NCBI GenBank assembly: GCA_900074725.1
Contig: LT598454.1
Location: 874,854 to 938,853, forward strand
Source of the DNA: Lachancea dasiensis
Lineage: Eukaryota; Ascomycota; Saccharomycetes; Saccharomycetales; Saccharomycetaceae
Length of the DNA stretch: 64,000 bases
Direction: 5' to 3'
Part shown: one piece after another, positions 20,131 through 29,855 of the stretch
Position numbering within the stretch: position 1 is the stretch's first letter
How the letters are laid out: every line of letters begins with the position of its first letter
The notes under the pieces: generated by a model
The model's database searches: none
The model's input: the letters and a program-made list of their open reading frames with translations, nothing else
Told to the model about the DNA's origin: nothing
Program-made: the position numbers and the translations under genes

Positions 20131-22359
20131 ATGAAGGGAACGCATACTTATGGTGGCAAGAAAAGGGAAGCAAATGGAAGTCTCGCCAATGGCACGAATC
20201 GCAATGGTAATGGTAGTCATACTGGAATTGGATTATACGAAACGGATGAGGTGACTAAAGCGTTTGACGACCGCTTAAACTTTTTGCTGGTAAATAGTGT
20301 TGGGTCAGAAGCGGTAATCACTGTTACTAGTGGTGCTAGATATCAGGGTCTGCTGACGGCTTGTAGTCCAGCCGGCGCGAATGGAATAAATGTAGTACTC
20401 AAGGGGGCCAAGCTGGTTGACAGAAGCTTTGCCGCAGATCAATTGGCCTCAGATCTCCAAGAGAACCTGGTGATTAAGGGAGAAGATGTGGCCGAAATGG
20501 AATTGCCTAATGTGGACTTTGGGAACGATGATAAGGTTGGGTGTTTAGAAACCACCAATGATCTGAGTAAAGAAGTTTCTGAGGGGCAAGTGGCAGGACT
20601 GGCGCCCGTTGCGAAACGCGATGAAAAGATGGAAGTGTTAAGTGCTCCTTCGGAGACAAAAGCTGGATCAGAGTCCGAGAAGCTTGCCATGAAACCTTCA
20701 ACTGATGAACCTCTGGTAATTGCATCAGCCTCCAATTCAAGTTTTGAGTTCAAGACAGATACCGATATTTCGGGTAGCAAAAGAGACGTGAAAGAGCGTA
20801 AACTGGAAAGGTGGGTTCCAGATACGAGTGAATCATTCGAACTTAGTGAAGGACTAGAGGATAACAAAGAGTCGTGGAACCAGTTTGCTGTCAACGAAGA
20901 AAAGTTTGGCATAACATCCAGTTTTGATGAACATCTTTATACAACTCGAATCAACAAGAATGATCCTAGTTATAGGGACCGTCTAAAGGAGGCTGACAGA
21001 ATAGCCAAGGACATTGAAGCCCAAGGAATGTCAGGTAACGTTCACTTGGCTGAAGAGAGGGGCATTTTTGTGGATGACTCTGGAGTGGACGAGGAGGACA
21101 AATATTCTGGTGTCGATCGCAGAGGGGACGAGCTGCTTGCTCAACTTAAAATGAATGCAAAAAACGCACCTGCCAAGACAAACAAGTACGTTCCGCCTAC
21201 TTTGAGGCACCAGCCCCACAATCTTGATCCTGCTATTATATCGTCAAGGACAGCAGCGGTACCTCAACCGATCGTCACAACTAGACCTTCTAAAGAGGAG
21301 AGCACTATCGAGAACAAGCAGCCTTCGCCTCCAAAGAGGAATCAGCTTGATGAGCTTAAGCGCTTTTCAGAGAAGTTCAAGGTGCCCTATGATATGCCTG
21401 AAGAGGTCAAGTCGATGTTCAAAAAAACTGAAATCTCGCCTAAAGGTTCGCATTCAAGCTTGAAACTCAATCCATCACTACCACCTAAGCCGGTGAATCT
21501 GCCATCAGTGGCTCCCACTTCTATGGGTCCTTCAAGAAGTGTAAAAACATCGAGAGGTTCTACTCCTTCTGCTCCTAAGGTAGAATTGAGAAAGAATACC
21601 GGCAGGGTTACTCAAGGGCATACTCCAGTATCATCACCATCAGCCACGAGACACACCAATATTTCAAGAAGGCGTAACATTAGCCAAGGCTCGTTCCTCG
21701 GACCCAAGGGCCCTCAAGCTCATAGAAAGAATTTGACCAGAAATTTCAACATGTTCATCAAGTCTAAAGAAGTTTTTGATGAGGGTCGTAAAAATCAAAA
21801 GGCAGATGAGTTTTTTGTGGTTGAGAAGCCTTATTTCACGGCCCCTACCTGGATGAGCAATGTCGAACAGTCCTACAAGACGCTGTTCCCGGATGAACAT
21901 ACCGCTATGCAACGGTCTCAGCTCAAAATGCAGCAGCGTAGTATCCATGCTATGTCCAATGCCGGTAGTCCTCACATGATGGCGCTGCCAGGTATGGCGA
22001 TGGGCGTCCCAATGGCCGGAGCGCCAAATGCATCTCATAATTCTTACATGTTGGGTCCCAGCGGTAATACTGGCGTCTATATGCCTTTTCAGCCACCTGG
22101 TTTCTACCCACCAATGATGCAGATGATGCCTATGGGTGCAGAAGAGAGAACGACTGCTAGCCCACCGCCCAATGCAGGCTCCCCTCACGCGGGGACAACC
22201 TTCATGAATGCTGGTCCTCCAGCAGCATCCATGTCACCCTTCAATTACCCCCAAAGCATGCCGTTCCAGCCAATGATGGGTTCTGGGTCGTTCAGGCAAA
22301 ACTTTCAGTCTCATCCTCATCAGCATCATAACAATCGACACAGAGGGTCCAACCATTGA
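20131..22359 (+). CDS. PBP1: Pbp1, ataxin-2 homologue
   Basis: Pbp1 binds the poly(A)-binding protein Pab1, restrains poly(A) trimming, promotes stress granules and tunes TORC1 through its Met-rich condensate. The 742-residue product has an N-terminal Sm-like domain (about residues 45-120: AFDDRLNFLLVNSVGSEAVITVTSGARYQGLL), then the LsmAD region (about 215-345: VNEEKFGITSSFDEHLYTTRIN ... GNVHLAEERGIFVDDSGVDEEDKYSGVDRRGDELL, seen in pieces). A basic, disordered middle and a Met/Pro/Gly-rich C-terminus from about 595 follow; the C-terminus resembles the redox-sensing tail of yeast Pbp1. The start is the first ATG and matches yeast (MKG...). OKP1 upstream confirms gene order. Confidence 0.96.
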   Translation: MKGTHTYGGKKREANGSLANGTNRNGNGSHTGIGLYETDEVTKAFDDRLNFLLVNSVGSEAVITVTSGARYQGLLTACSPAGANGINVVLKGAKLVDRSFAADQLASDLQENLVIKGEDVAEMELPNVDFGNDDKVGCLETTNDLSKEVSEGQVAGLAPVAKRDEKMEVLSAPSETKAGSESEKLAMKPSTDEPLVIASASNSSFEFKTDTDISGSKRDVKERKLERWVPDTSESFELSEGLEDNKESWNQFAVNEEKFGITSSFDEHLYTTRINKNDPSYRDRLKEADRIAKDIEAQGMSGNVHLAEERGIFVDDSGVDEEDKYSGVDRRGDELLAQLKMNAKNAPAKTNKYVPPTLRHQPHNLDPAIISSRTAAVPQPIVTTRPSKEESTIENKQPSPPKRNQLDELKRFSEKFKVPYDMPEEVKSMFKKTEISPKGSHSSLKLNPSLPPKPVNLPSVAPTSMGPSRSVKTSRGSTPSAPKVELRKNTGRVTQGHTPVSSPSATRHTNISRRRNISQGSFLGPKGPQAHRKNLTRNFNMFIKSKEVFDEGRKNQKADEFFVVEKPYFTAPTWMSNVEQSYKTLFPDEHTAMQRSQLKMQQRSIHAMSNAGSPHMMALPGMAMGVPMAGAPNASHNSYMLGPSGNTGVYMPFQPPGFYPPMMQMMPMGAEERTTASPPPNAGSPHAGTTFMNAGPPAASMSPFNYPQSMPFQPMMGSGSFRQNFQSHPHQHHNNRHRGSNH

Positions 22360-22629
22360 TGTATTGCGGTCTTAATTATGAAACTCTATAAATTATGTTC
22401 TGTATGTAGTCCTTACACTTGGCAACTTTAGATAGTAATTAGCTTAGGGTTGAGGTGACGGCCTTCTGGGAATAAAAGATTATCTTGAACTGTAGGCGTA
22501 CTAATTAAAGATCTGTCTAATTTAAGTCTTCATATTACGAAAAGATGATATATTTGAAACTCAAAAAAGAATCGACAGAGACACATCCCGTGGCAGATCA
22601 GCATATACGCTATTTTTGATGCTCTGTTA

Positions 22630-24153
22630 ATGTCAACGTTCTTCAGAGGCCCTATTTGTGGAACCGACAATTGCAGATCACGACTATGGAGAATCATCGA
22701 TGGGCGGCGGACGTGCCAATATGGCCATGTCATGGAGGGGGACGTTGAGTTCAATGACGATGAGGATGATATCAATAGCATGGGGGTGGTAACAAGACGT
22801 TTGAATCTGACAACTAATGTCACAGGGAGCTTTCGCTCCAGTATGAACTCGCAACTACAAAATAGCCAGAAAAACGATGAGTTTCCCAAAGTATATGGTG
22901 CAGAAGCTGACCGGCTGTTCTTAAAGTGCTTCCAGCATATTCTGAAGCTGCAATGCGAGTACCTCATCAGCTACCAAAAATTTCCACGCGCTTTCAGAGA
23001 ATGCGTCAAGCTTATGTGGATGAACTTACTGAAGGACATGGGCAAGGATGGAATCACGAACGTCTCATCTACCAAGTCTGCACAAGGAGCAGCTCAAAAG
23101 AGTGACAAGCTAGGGCTCTCGCTTTTATCGTCCGTGACTCTCCTTTACTTGGCAGGTGCATACTTAAAGCTTCCTGTCTTTTGGTTCGATTTCTTAGGTT
23201 GGATTTGCTCCATGAAGCTGCTATACTTTCAGGCAAATAAACATTTGCCGGAATTGTGGCGAAGGCAACTACCTAATTTTTATTTGCAAGTATTAGAGGG
23301 CGGCAGAGCACCGTCTAATGCCCATTTTTATCACAAGTTAGCACATATGTGCAGCCGTCTTGATGCACCATCTACCTTTGGCACTAGAATCGCAATAGAG
23401 CCCCTTCTAGTCAAGCTTCTGCTGAGATTGAGGCTACCTCCACATTTGTTCTTCCACGTTGTGCAGTTAGTACGGATATGTGAGGATAAAAGTTCTCACT
23501 ATACTTTCGCGCTTAACGGTAATTCTCGGTCTCGTGTAAATAAGCTATATGAGCATGCAGAGATCAGAATGATTGGGTATTTCATTTTGTGCTTAAGATA
23601 TAAGTTGTTGCAGGAGGACGAATTTTTGACTCGCTATTGCATAGCATGGTTAAAACAGGACCACCTCGGGTGTGGAGACGACATCTTAACATCACTGTCG
23701 TACACACCTGTTACTTTGGAAACCTGGAATGATAGAAGCACAGAGCATTATCTGCATTGGATGGAAAAGCATTACCTTCCTGCAAGCACGGTTGGATTTG
23801 GTGACACTCAAACTATAGATCAACGTATTGCTAACAGAAAGCTCCATGTAATGTTCCCTCTCAAAGCAGAGAATAGTGCACGGTTAAATCCAAGTGTAAC
23901 ATTCGTGAATGAATCACAGGACGCCTACCTGACAATAATTGATGCTTTGCAAAACATTTCGAAAGCTGGTGAGCTTCAGGAAGACAGCAAAAGTTTAGCG
24001 TCACGAGTCGAGGAAAGGCTGGTTGATTTTTTCTCCAACCTCATTGCTGTATCTCACGCTCAGTTGAATGGATGTGTGTCATATTTACATCGTTCGGCGA
24101 TGCGACAAAACCCTCAATTCCGGAAGGGACGACACTCAAAGAGTTTTCGTTAG
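22630..24153 (+). CDS. RRN7: Rrn7, TAF1B-like subunit of RNA polymerase I core factor
   Basis: Rrn7 is the TFIIB-related subunit of core factor (with Rrn6 and Rrn11), which recruits RNA polymerase I to rDNA promoters. The 507-residue protein starts with MSTFFRGPICGTDNC and a zinc ribbon (Cys10, Cys15, Cys30, His33 in CQYGH), virtually identical to yeast over about 50 residues. The B-reader/linker (DDEDD...GVVTRRLNLTTN) and two degenerate cyclin folds follow. Length is close to yeast (514). In S. cerevisiae RRN7 sits between RNR2 and APS3; here both are in the window, separated by interleaved chromosome-VII-type genes. Confidence 0.96.
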   Translation: MSTFFRGPICGTDNCRSRLWRIIDGRRTCQYGHVMEGDVEFNDDEDDINSMGVVTRRLNLTTNVTGSFRSSMNSQLQNSQKNDEFPKVYGAEADRLFLKCFQHILKLQCEYLISYQKFPRAFRECVKLMWMNLLKDMGKDGITNVSSTKSAQGAAQKSDKLGLSLLSSVTLLYLAGAYLKLPVFWFDFLGWICSMKLLYFQANKHLPELWRRQLPNFYLQVLEGGRAPSNAHFYHKLAHMCSRLDAPSTFGTRIAIEPLLVKLLLRLRLPPHLFFHVVQLVRICEDKSSHYTFALNGNSRSRVNKLYEHAEIRMIGYFILCLRYKLLQEDEFLTRYCIAWLKQDHLGCGDDILTSLSYTPVTLETWNDRSTEHYLHWMEKHYLPASTVGFGDTQTIDQRIANRKLHVMFPLKAENSARLNPSVTFVNESQDAYLTIIDALQNISKAGELQEDSKSLASRVEERLVDFFSNLIAVSHAQLNGCVSYLHRSAMRQNPQFRKGRHSKSFR

Positions 24154-24676
24154 CATGACAACTGCCGCAGTACAAAATATCATCTCCAAATTCAGGAAAA
24201 CCTTTTATGAGACGAAAATCGGCATTTGCAAAGTAGCGATTACTGCTTTTCATCCAAAACGTGCCACAATTCAGTCGCAGAATTTTGAGCCGCATGATCC
24301 AATAGCGAGATCCAAAAAACCATCCACGGAACACACTTTCCAAATTACCAGTTCATCATTTTCATGACGGGAGACCAGTCTTCTTTTGCTTAGTATAACA
24401 GGAGTCAATTGGAACATAGACTGAAAAATTACCCCAGCATTTGACTCAAAATTATGTCTTCCCAAAAAAGCTATTACGGAGGATAGGGGCCTCGACAAGG
24501 CTTCTCTGACGGCCATACGATAGCTCTGCTGAAAACTCATAGAAATTGTCGAGCCAGCTCTCTGTAATCATCTTTTTTTGCCTTTCTGCTTTGCTTCATC
24601 CTCAGAACTGAATTTGAAGTATAAATCTTACTCTTTCAAGCTCTATTGTTATTGTGCTACTGGAGCTAGCGCAGTA

Positions 24677-24723
24677 GCCAAGGCAAAGGGCAAAAGCCCT
24701 GGCTAAGTCTGGGCCCTTTTGCC
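24677..24723. repeat. GC-rich inverted repeat / hairpin
   Basis: GGCAAAGGGC (24682-24691) pairs with GCCCTTTTGCC (24713-24723, one bulged T). Inside, AGCCAAGGC and GCCCTGGCT can form an alternative stem. The surroundings are AT-rich. It could be a folded transcript end or part of an unrecognised small RNA. Confidence 0.55.
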
Positions 24724-24905
24724 ATTGTTGATCCTAAGCCTTCCTATTTTTGGGCGCCAACGCTCAGCATAATGCATACACTAGAATATCAGTAACTGAA
24801 CACTTGTGTTTTAACCTAAGTGATGCCAACGTTCTGATGCCCGCCCGAGGCCCTGCCAATCGATGTTTGTTGTTGTGTCGTTTAGACAATTTACTGACGC
24901 TGCTA

Positions 24906-24912
24906 TCGTATA
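24906..24912 (+). promoter_or_regulatory. Sterol response element TCGTATA (Upc2/Ecm22 site)
   Basis: A perfect copy of the yeast sterol response element core, 243-249 bases upstream of the ERG1 ATG and in the forward orientation. Confidence 0.65.
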
Positions 24913-25066
24913 ATAAATTTTCTTCAAAATCGCACCATCTGTATGTTCGCATCGCGTTTGGTAGAATTTAGAATAGGCCCATCAGTAACAAAAACGTACC
25001 ATTTCGAGCCCATCATATAGCTTTAGTTGTTACTAAACGGGGTGTCGAGTACACAAAATTCGGAAA

Positions 25067-25074
25067 TATATAAG
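25067..25074 (+). promoter_or_regulatory. ERG1 TATA box (TATATAAG)
   Basis: Located 81-88 bases upstream of the ERG1 ATG. Confidence 0.6.
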
Positions 25075-25154
25075 CGGGGGTTTTTTAGCCTCGACGAGTC
25101 GGCGGTCCTACGACAAGAAGCTCAAATCAGCACCAGTGTACCTCACATTCACAG

Positions 25155-26645
25155 ATGTCAAATAAGCAAATACCAAAAGATCTTTTAAGTGCGGATAATT
25201 CGGTTACTTATGATGCCATCGTCGTTGGGTGTGGTGTTGTCGGACCATGTGTCGCCACAGGCATGGCAAGGAAGGGAAAGAAGGTTCTGATTGTTGAAAG
25301 AGAATGGTCAATGCCTGACAGAATAGTCGGGGAGCTCATGCAACCTGGTGGAGTTCGAGCTCTTAAGAGTCTCGGCATGGTGGAAGCAATCAACAACATT
25401 GACGCTATCCCTGTTACCGGCTACACGGTTTTTTACAACGGCGAAAAAGTCGCAATTCCATACCCATATAGAGCTGACGTCGCCCCGGCAGAGAAACTCG
25501 CCGACCTGGTGCGCAATGGCAATCACCAGGTTAGTGACGATAATACTATCAATGCCAAGGATTTCGAAACTAGCGAGAGAGAAAAAGGTGTTGGATTCGT
25601 TCATGGTAGGTTTCTACAAAAATTAAGAGGCATAGTAGCTAGGGAGCCAAATATCACTAGACTACAGGGAAATGTAGTTGAAATTCTAAAGAACAAGCAA
25701 AATGAGGTGGTTGGCGCTAAAGTTGACATCAGTGGTCGGGGCAAGGTAGAGTTCAACAGTCACATAACCTTTGTGTGCGACGGTATCTTCTCCCGCTTCA
25801 GAAAAGAGCTTTCACCGGACCACATCCCAAAGGTCGGGTCTTCATTTGTCGGCATGAGTTTATATCATGCTGACATGCCCTCCCCTAACCATGGACACGT
25901 TATTTTAGGCACTAGTCACTTGCCCATTCTCGTGTATCAAATTTCACCCCAGGAAACTCGTATCCTATGTGCTTACAACTCTGCCAAACTTCCCCCAAAC
26001 TTAAAAGAGTGGATGAATGACGATGTAAAGCCCCACATACCAGAATCCTTGCGTCCATCGTTTGACGAAGCCATAGAGAGAGGGAAGTTTAGATCCATGC
26101 CAAATTCGTTTTTGCCTGGGAAACAAAATGATGTGCTAGGTATGTGCGTTATCGGAGATGCTTTAAATATGAGACATCCCTTAACTGGCGGTGGTATGAC
26201 CGTGGGTTTGAACGACGTTGTTTTATTGATAAAGAAGATCGGTGGTTTGGATTTTAGCAATCGCGAGCAAGTGCTGGACGAATTGCTAGACTATCACTTT
26301 GAGAGAAAAAACTACGACTCGGTTATCAACGTTCTCTCCATCGCTTTATACTCTCTATTTGCTGCAGACAACGACAACCTGAGAGCCTTACAAAGAGGTT
26401 GCTTCAAATATTTTAAGAGAGGAGGAGACTGTGTCAGGCTACCAGTATCTTTCTTATCGGGGGTCATGCCAAGACCCTTTCTGCTAACCAAAGTATTTTT
26501 CGCTGTTGCTATCTACGCAGTCTACGTTAATTTTGAAAAAAGAGGTGCTCTTGGATTTCCTGTGGCTTTGCTAGAGGGTATTGCCATCCTATTTACTGCT
26601 GCTAGAGTTTTCACTCCATACCTTTATGCTGAAATGATCGGATAG
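25155..26645 (+). CDS. ERG1: Squalene epoxidase
   Basis: Erg1 converts squalene to 2,3-oxidosqualene with FAD, NADPH and oxygen in the ER and on lipid droplets; it is the target of allylamine antifungals such as terbinafine. The 496-residue protein (yeast 496) has the Rossmann motif YDAIVVGCGVVGPCVATGMA at about residues 19-38, the second FAD-contact DGIFSRFRKEL, and the GD motif VIGDALNMRHPLTGGGM. The C-terminal hydrophobic segments (FLLTKVFFAVAIYAVYV and VALLEGIAILFTAARVF) anchor it in the membrane. CBP4 follows, as in S. cerevisiae (YGR175C/YGR174C). A sterol response element and TATA box lie upstream. Confidence 0.98.
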   Translation: MSNKQIPKDLLSADNSVTYDAIVVGCGVVGPCVATGMARKGKKVLIVEREWSMPDRIVGELMQPGGVRALKSLGMVEAINNIDAIPVTGYTVFYNGEKVAIPYPYRADVAPAEKLADLVRNGNHQVSDDNTINAKDFETSEREKGVGFVHGRFLQKLRGIVAREPNITRLQGNVVEILKNKQNEVVGAKVDISGRGKVEFNSHITFVCDGIFSRFRKELSPDHIPKVGSSFVGMSLYHADMPSPNHGHVILGTSHLPILVYQISPQETRILCAYNSAKLPPNLKEWMNDDVKPHIPESLRPSFDEAIERGKFRSMPNSFLPGKQNDVLGMCVIGDALNMRHPLTGGGMTVGLNDVVLLIKKIGGLDFSNREQVLDELLDYHFERKNYDSVINVLSIALYSLFAADNDNLRALQRGCFKYFKRGGDCVRLPVSFLSGVMPRPFLLTKVFFAVAIYAVYVNFEKRGALGFPVALLEGIAILFTAARVFTPYLYAEMIG

Positions 26646-26913
26646 CCTTTGAAGGCTGACTGTTATATATTTATGATAAATCTACTTAACGATAATTCAC
26701 TATCATGATGCAACTTCTTTTAGGAGATGCCGATCATCTTTTTCTACTTCAAGTAGTTCAGCTACTTGGCACTTATGTTCAACAATTTTTACCCTGACAA
26801 TTGCTTGGAATAGATCGAATTGTAGAAAATAGTGATTGGCCGTTCACTATAGCTCACTTCCACAGGCAGAGTTGACAGGCCTGTGTCTTCATTTCGCTAA
26901 CAGAAGCAGAATT

Positions 26914-27345
26914 ATGGATAAACCTTTATGGCTTCGCTGGCTCAAAGTTTACGCTTATGGCGGTGCGATAATTGCGACAGGAGTTGTCCTTTTCAAATAT
27001 ACCACACCGTCCGATGAGGAGTTAATCAAGGCACTGTCGCCCGAACTAAGACTGCAGTTTGAGCGTGAGCGACAGCTGCGTCAAGCTGAACAACAAGAGC
27101 TAATGAAAATTGTGCAGGAAACAGCGAGGAGTAAAGACCCCATCTGGAAAACTGGTTCAATTGACTCTCCTTGGGAAAGAAACGCCGGCCAACAGTCGCG
27201 TGAACAATTTCAGCGGTTGAAAGCTGAAGAGATTCAGCGCGAGGAATTGAACCGTATAAGGCAGGAGCTACAACAAATCAGGCAGGAAAGCACCATAAAA
27301 ACGCAGGAAAGCGTGCAGAAGCATAGCTGGTGGAAAATTTGGTAA
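26914..27345 (+). CDS. CBP4: Cbp4, cytochrome bc1 complex assembly factor
   Basis: Cbp4 is an inner-membrane protein that joins Cbp3-Cbp6 on newly made cytochrome b during complex III assembly. The 143-residue product has an N-terminal single span ([22 protein letters not shown], about residues 6-27) followed by a charged, coiled-coil-rich domain facing the intermembrane space. Conserved blocks are [37 protein letters not shown] and the C-terminal SWWKIW. The frame is open upstream to an earlier ATG at 26836, but [13 protein letters not shown] at 26914 aligns with the yeast start, and the extra 26 residues would spoil the topology. Its tail is convergent with APS3, and a Puf3 motif lies in the 3' flank. 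Confidence 0.93.
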   Translation: MDKPLWLRWLKVYAYGGAIIATGVVLFKYTTPSDEELIKALSPELRLQFERERQLRQAEQQELMKIVQETARSKDPIWKTGSIDSPWERNAGQQSREQFQRLKAEEIQREELNRIRQELQQIRQESTIKTQESVQKHSWWKIW

Positions 27346-27396
27346 GCCCTGCTCTAGGTGAAAGTCTCGATGAGTAGGCTTGCAATCAAATCCTTG

Positions 27397-27404
27397 TGTA
27401 TATA
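27397..27404 (+). promoter_or_regulatory. Puf3 recognition element TGTATATA in the CBP4 3' UTR
   Basis: A perfect TGTANATA, with a T two bases before it as Puf3 prefers, starting 52 bases after the CBP4 stop. Confidence 0.6.
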
Positions 27405-27438
27405 ATCAGTGCTTATTATCAACTTATTTATTTTGGTC

Positions 27439-28085
27439 TCATTGACTAGAAGCCCAATTGGAGAAGCCTGTTTGGGCAAATGCTTGTAATGCAGTGCCGA
27501 TGCCTGTTCCAGTAAATCGGCCTGAGCTTCCCTCTCCATTGGAGCTTCTATTAAGCTGGTCCACAGCCGCAACTATTTTCGGTACACTTGTCTCAATGAC
27601 CATTCCACCTTGAACGATTTCCTCTAACACACTTTCTAGGGTTTGCCAGTTGAAAATCAAATCCAGTTCGTTAACCTCGGCAAAACAACGATCAAGTGAT
27701 TCCACAAACGTCTGAATGAGATCCAAAATAGCCAACTCAGATTCCTGATCGTCCACTATGAATGTGAAGTAAAGTGTCGCATAGTTTTTGTATATTACTT
27801 GGATCACCTGGTCGTTGTCCAAGTCATTTGAACCCGCATGTAGTAGAGATGGCGGAGTTGTCAAAAACGAGCTTTGAAATTCGCTGTTTCTTTGAGATAT
27901 CAAATCATATACTTGTTGTATCAGTATTTTCTGCTTAGGAAGTTCGACAGGCGTATAGAACTTAACGAGTCTTGGTTGAGCCTTTTTATTAACTACAAAG
28001 GCAGGCAGCTGAAGTTAGTATGACCGACTTCGAAGGAGCAGCTCGAAATGCTTGAGTACGTACAGATGAGGACTGAGTGAATCAT
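27439..28085 (-). CDS. APS3: AP-3 adaptor sigma subunit, spliced
   Basis: Aps3 is the small subunit of the AP-3 coat that carries cargo such as alkaline phosphatase from Golgi to vacuole. The gene is split: exon 1 is 28064-28085 (22 bases, MIHSVLI plus one base), the intron is 27993-28063 (71 bases) and exon 2 is 27439-27992, giving 191 residues. The intron has GTACGT at the 5' site, TACTAAC (28014-28020 on the complement) and TTTGTAG at the 3' site. An earlier CAG is too near the branch point and would break the frame. The joined N-terminus MIHSVLIFNKKAQPRLVKFY matches yeast MIHAVLIFNKK. The core (NYATLYFTFIVDDQESELAILDLIQ in part, FVESLDRCF) is typical of sigma adaptins. Yeast APS3 also has a 5' intron and neighbours RRN7. 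Confidence 0.94.
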
Positions 28086-28220
28086 TGAACGTATAGTAGT
28101 ATACTGGTCTGCAAACAATCAATTCAGCTTTCCAAAAAACGATCGGCTGTTTCGTTTTCCAATTGAAATCTTTATTGATGGACGAAGGCGAGGGTCTGCA
28201 AAGTAGAAGGCTCAAAAAAT

Positions 28221-28291
28221 TGCGCAAGCCCGGAATCGAACCGGGGGCCCAACGATGGCAACGTTGGATTTTACCACTAAACCACTTGCGC
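28221..28291 (-). tRNA. tRNA-Gly(GCC)
   Basis: The 71-nt sequence is virtually identical to yeast tRNA-Gly(GCC): acceptor GCGCAAG pairs with CTTGCGC, discriminator A, box A TGGTTTAGTGG, anticodon GCC in GTTGCCATC, box B GGTTCGATTCC. There is no intron. It lies about 135 bases upstream of the APS3 start in the same orientation, so the APS3 promoter is confined between the two. Confidence 0.98.
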
Positions 28292-29202
28292 TTTATTGAT
28301 GAGGCTGAAAACGAGAGGCTGCTTCGAGAATGTTTATCATCACATGCTGAGGAACAACGGAAATTGTAAGTGTCATGAATTTAATTACACTGAAACCGAT
28401 AGACTATGGTTCAACGGCTGGATAACGGGGTCGTGTAGGAATGTGGCAGTTTTTATATTAAATATGTGAACCCACATTTGTCTTTCTCAAGGTTACAAGA
28501 CGACACGACCCTTGGGCGTGGTACAACTATTGGAATTAGTTAGCTGCAGCAGCATTTGACTTTTTGAATTGACCGTAGACTTTGCCTATTTATATAAAAA
28601 TATGATATAGATAGTACAGGCGCAGCTAGGAATGATTGACTGGAAGGACCCTTAGGTGCATGTTTATGCAATCGATGTTCCTCTGGACATTGGTTGATTA
28701 TTCGTATCGCACATTTTTGGTTGACGGAGTCTGCCAGTATCATTTTGTACTACTATGACGCCAGGTAGCCCTGATCATAAGTACATGTTAGTTGTTATGT
28801 AAGTGGCCGGTATCAAACAGTACTAGATCATCACCACATGAGAACTGTAACAAGCATCTCTTTTTTGACACATTAGCAACATAGTGACATAAAGTGATAC
28901 CCAAATTTCTTTTGTCTCAGTTGCTAGCGGAGGTAAGACTCATTCACGCAATCGCAATCGTCACACTTGGAAAACACAGCTGACTGACGTGCTCCTGTTG
29001 ATAAAGCGAGGATCTTGCAAGGTGGTAGGTGCATGCTGCCTTTTGACTGTGAAGGTTTCTATGAGTCGCAAGTAGTCCAAGTCACTTTTAACGCCAAGTT
29101 AATGAATCGGCTCAAGAAGTCATTTAAACTACTTCGCATTCACCGCCAGCAAGCACTTACTGCATCCTAAAATAAATACTTCCCTCTTCAACACTTTAAC
29201 GG
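28292..29202. other. Intergenic: tRNA-Gly to TIM13
   Basis: About 0.9 kb with no supported gene. The last part should be the TIM13 promoter (AT-rich, AAATAAAT at 29170-29177). In S. cerevisiae RNR4 and a dubious frame occupy this interval between OKP1 and QCR9; no RNR4 remnant is visible. Confidence 0.45.
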
Positions 29203-29517
29203 ATGGCCCTTTCCTCTATATTTGGAGGAGCTGCACCATCACAACAGCAAACAGCGCCAGCTTCTACTGCTAAAGCCGTTAATGTCAAAGAACAGCTGAA
29301 AACTCAAATCGCACAAGAACTTGCTGTAGCAAATGCCAGTGAATTAGTCAACAAGGTGACGGAGAACTGTTTCGAAAAGTGTCTGACCAGTCCATATTCA
29401 AGCGGGGAAGAAGGTTGTGTTGACCAGTGTCTGGCGAAATACATGAGAAGCTGGAATGTGGTTTCAAAGGCATACGTTGCAAGAATCCAACAAGCCTCTA
29501 CTTCTGGAGAAATTTGA
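29203..29517 (+). CDS. TIM13: Tim13 small TIM chaperone
   Basis: Tim13 forms a hexamer with Tim8 in the mitochondrial intermembrane space and escorts hydrophobic precursors such as Tim23 to the inner membrane. The 104-residue product has the twin CX3C signature at Cys56-Cys60 (CFEKC) and Cys72-Cys76 (CVDQC), separated by 11 residues as in the family. A low-complexity Ala/Gln/Ser N-terminus precedes it. QCR9 and UBR1 follow as in yeast (YGR181W, YGR183C, YGR184C). A Puf3 element lies 29 bases after the stop. Confidence 0.95.
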   Translation: MALSSIFGGAAPSQQQTAPASTAKAVNVKEQLKTQIAQELAVANASELVNKVTENCFEKCLTSPYSSGEEGCVDQCLAKYMRSWNVVSKAYVARIQQASTSGEI

Positions 29518-29545
29518 GCTCAAATGATATACTGGTTGAGACCCT

Positions 29546-29553
29546 TGTAAATA
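29546..29553 (+). promoter_or_regulatory. Puf3 recognition element TGTAAATA in the TIM13 3' UTR
   Basis: A perfect consensus with C two bases before it (CTTGTAAATA), the highest-affinity Puf3 form, 29 bases beyond the stop codon. Confidence 0.7.
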
Positions 29554-29855
29554 ACAAAGTAAGTATCGAAACGTTCATATTGCTTTTACGGTTTAGTTAA
29601 ACAGTCATTCGGTGTATTCATGTATTTTGATGGTTTGTATGGTGTGTGGTGATTACATATACTGAAAGTCGTAATGGTCTCTGCTCAACTAGAGAAAATT
29701 TGAGGGTTGGTACGCACCGGTGGGGGATCGAAGTAGTACAATCTTCTCACGAACTTTACGTTGCGAGTATGCCGGTTGCTGAAATAAATATCTCAATGCC
29801 TTGAGTGCTACTTGTGCATCGTGGAAAAGAACAAGGAACAGCAGGTTAAACTTGT

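Larger units (their letters stand above)
24154..25154. promoter_or_regulatory. RRN7-ERG1 intergenic region, ERG1 promoter
   Basis: One kilobase without a supported gene; short frames on both strands (24068-24367, 24271-24540) show no family features. It holds a GC-rich hairpin (24677-24723), a sterol response element (24906-24912) and the ERG1 TATA box (25067-25074). Confidence 0.5.

Noticed and set aside
24041-24540. Two overlapping minus-strand frames downstream of RRN7
   Set aside because: No family resemblance and partial overlap with the RRN7 3' end; neither looks like the yeast neighbour ATF2.
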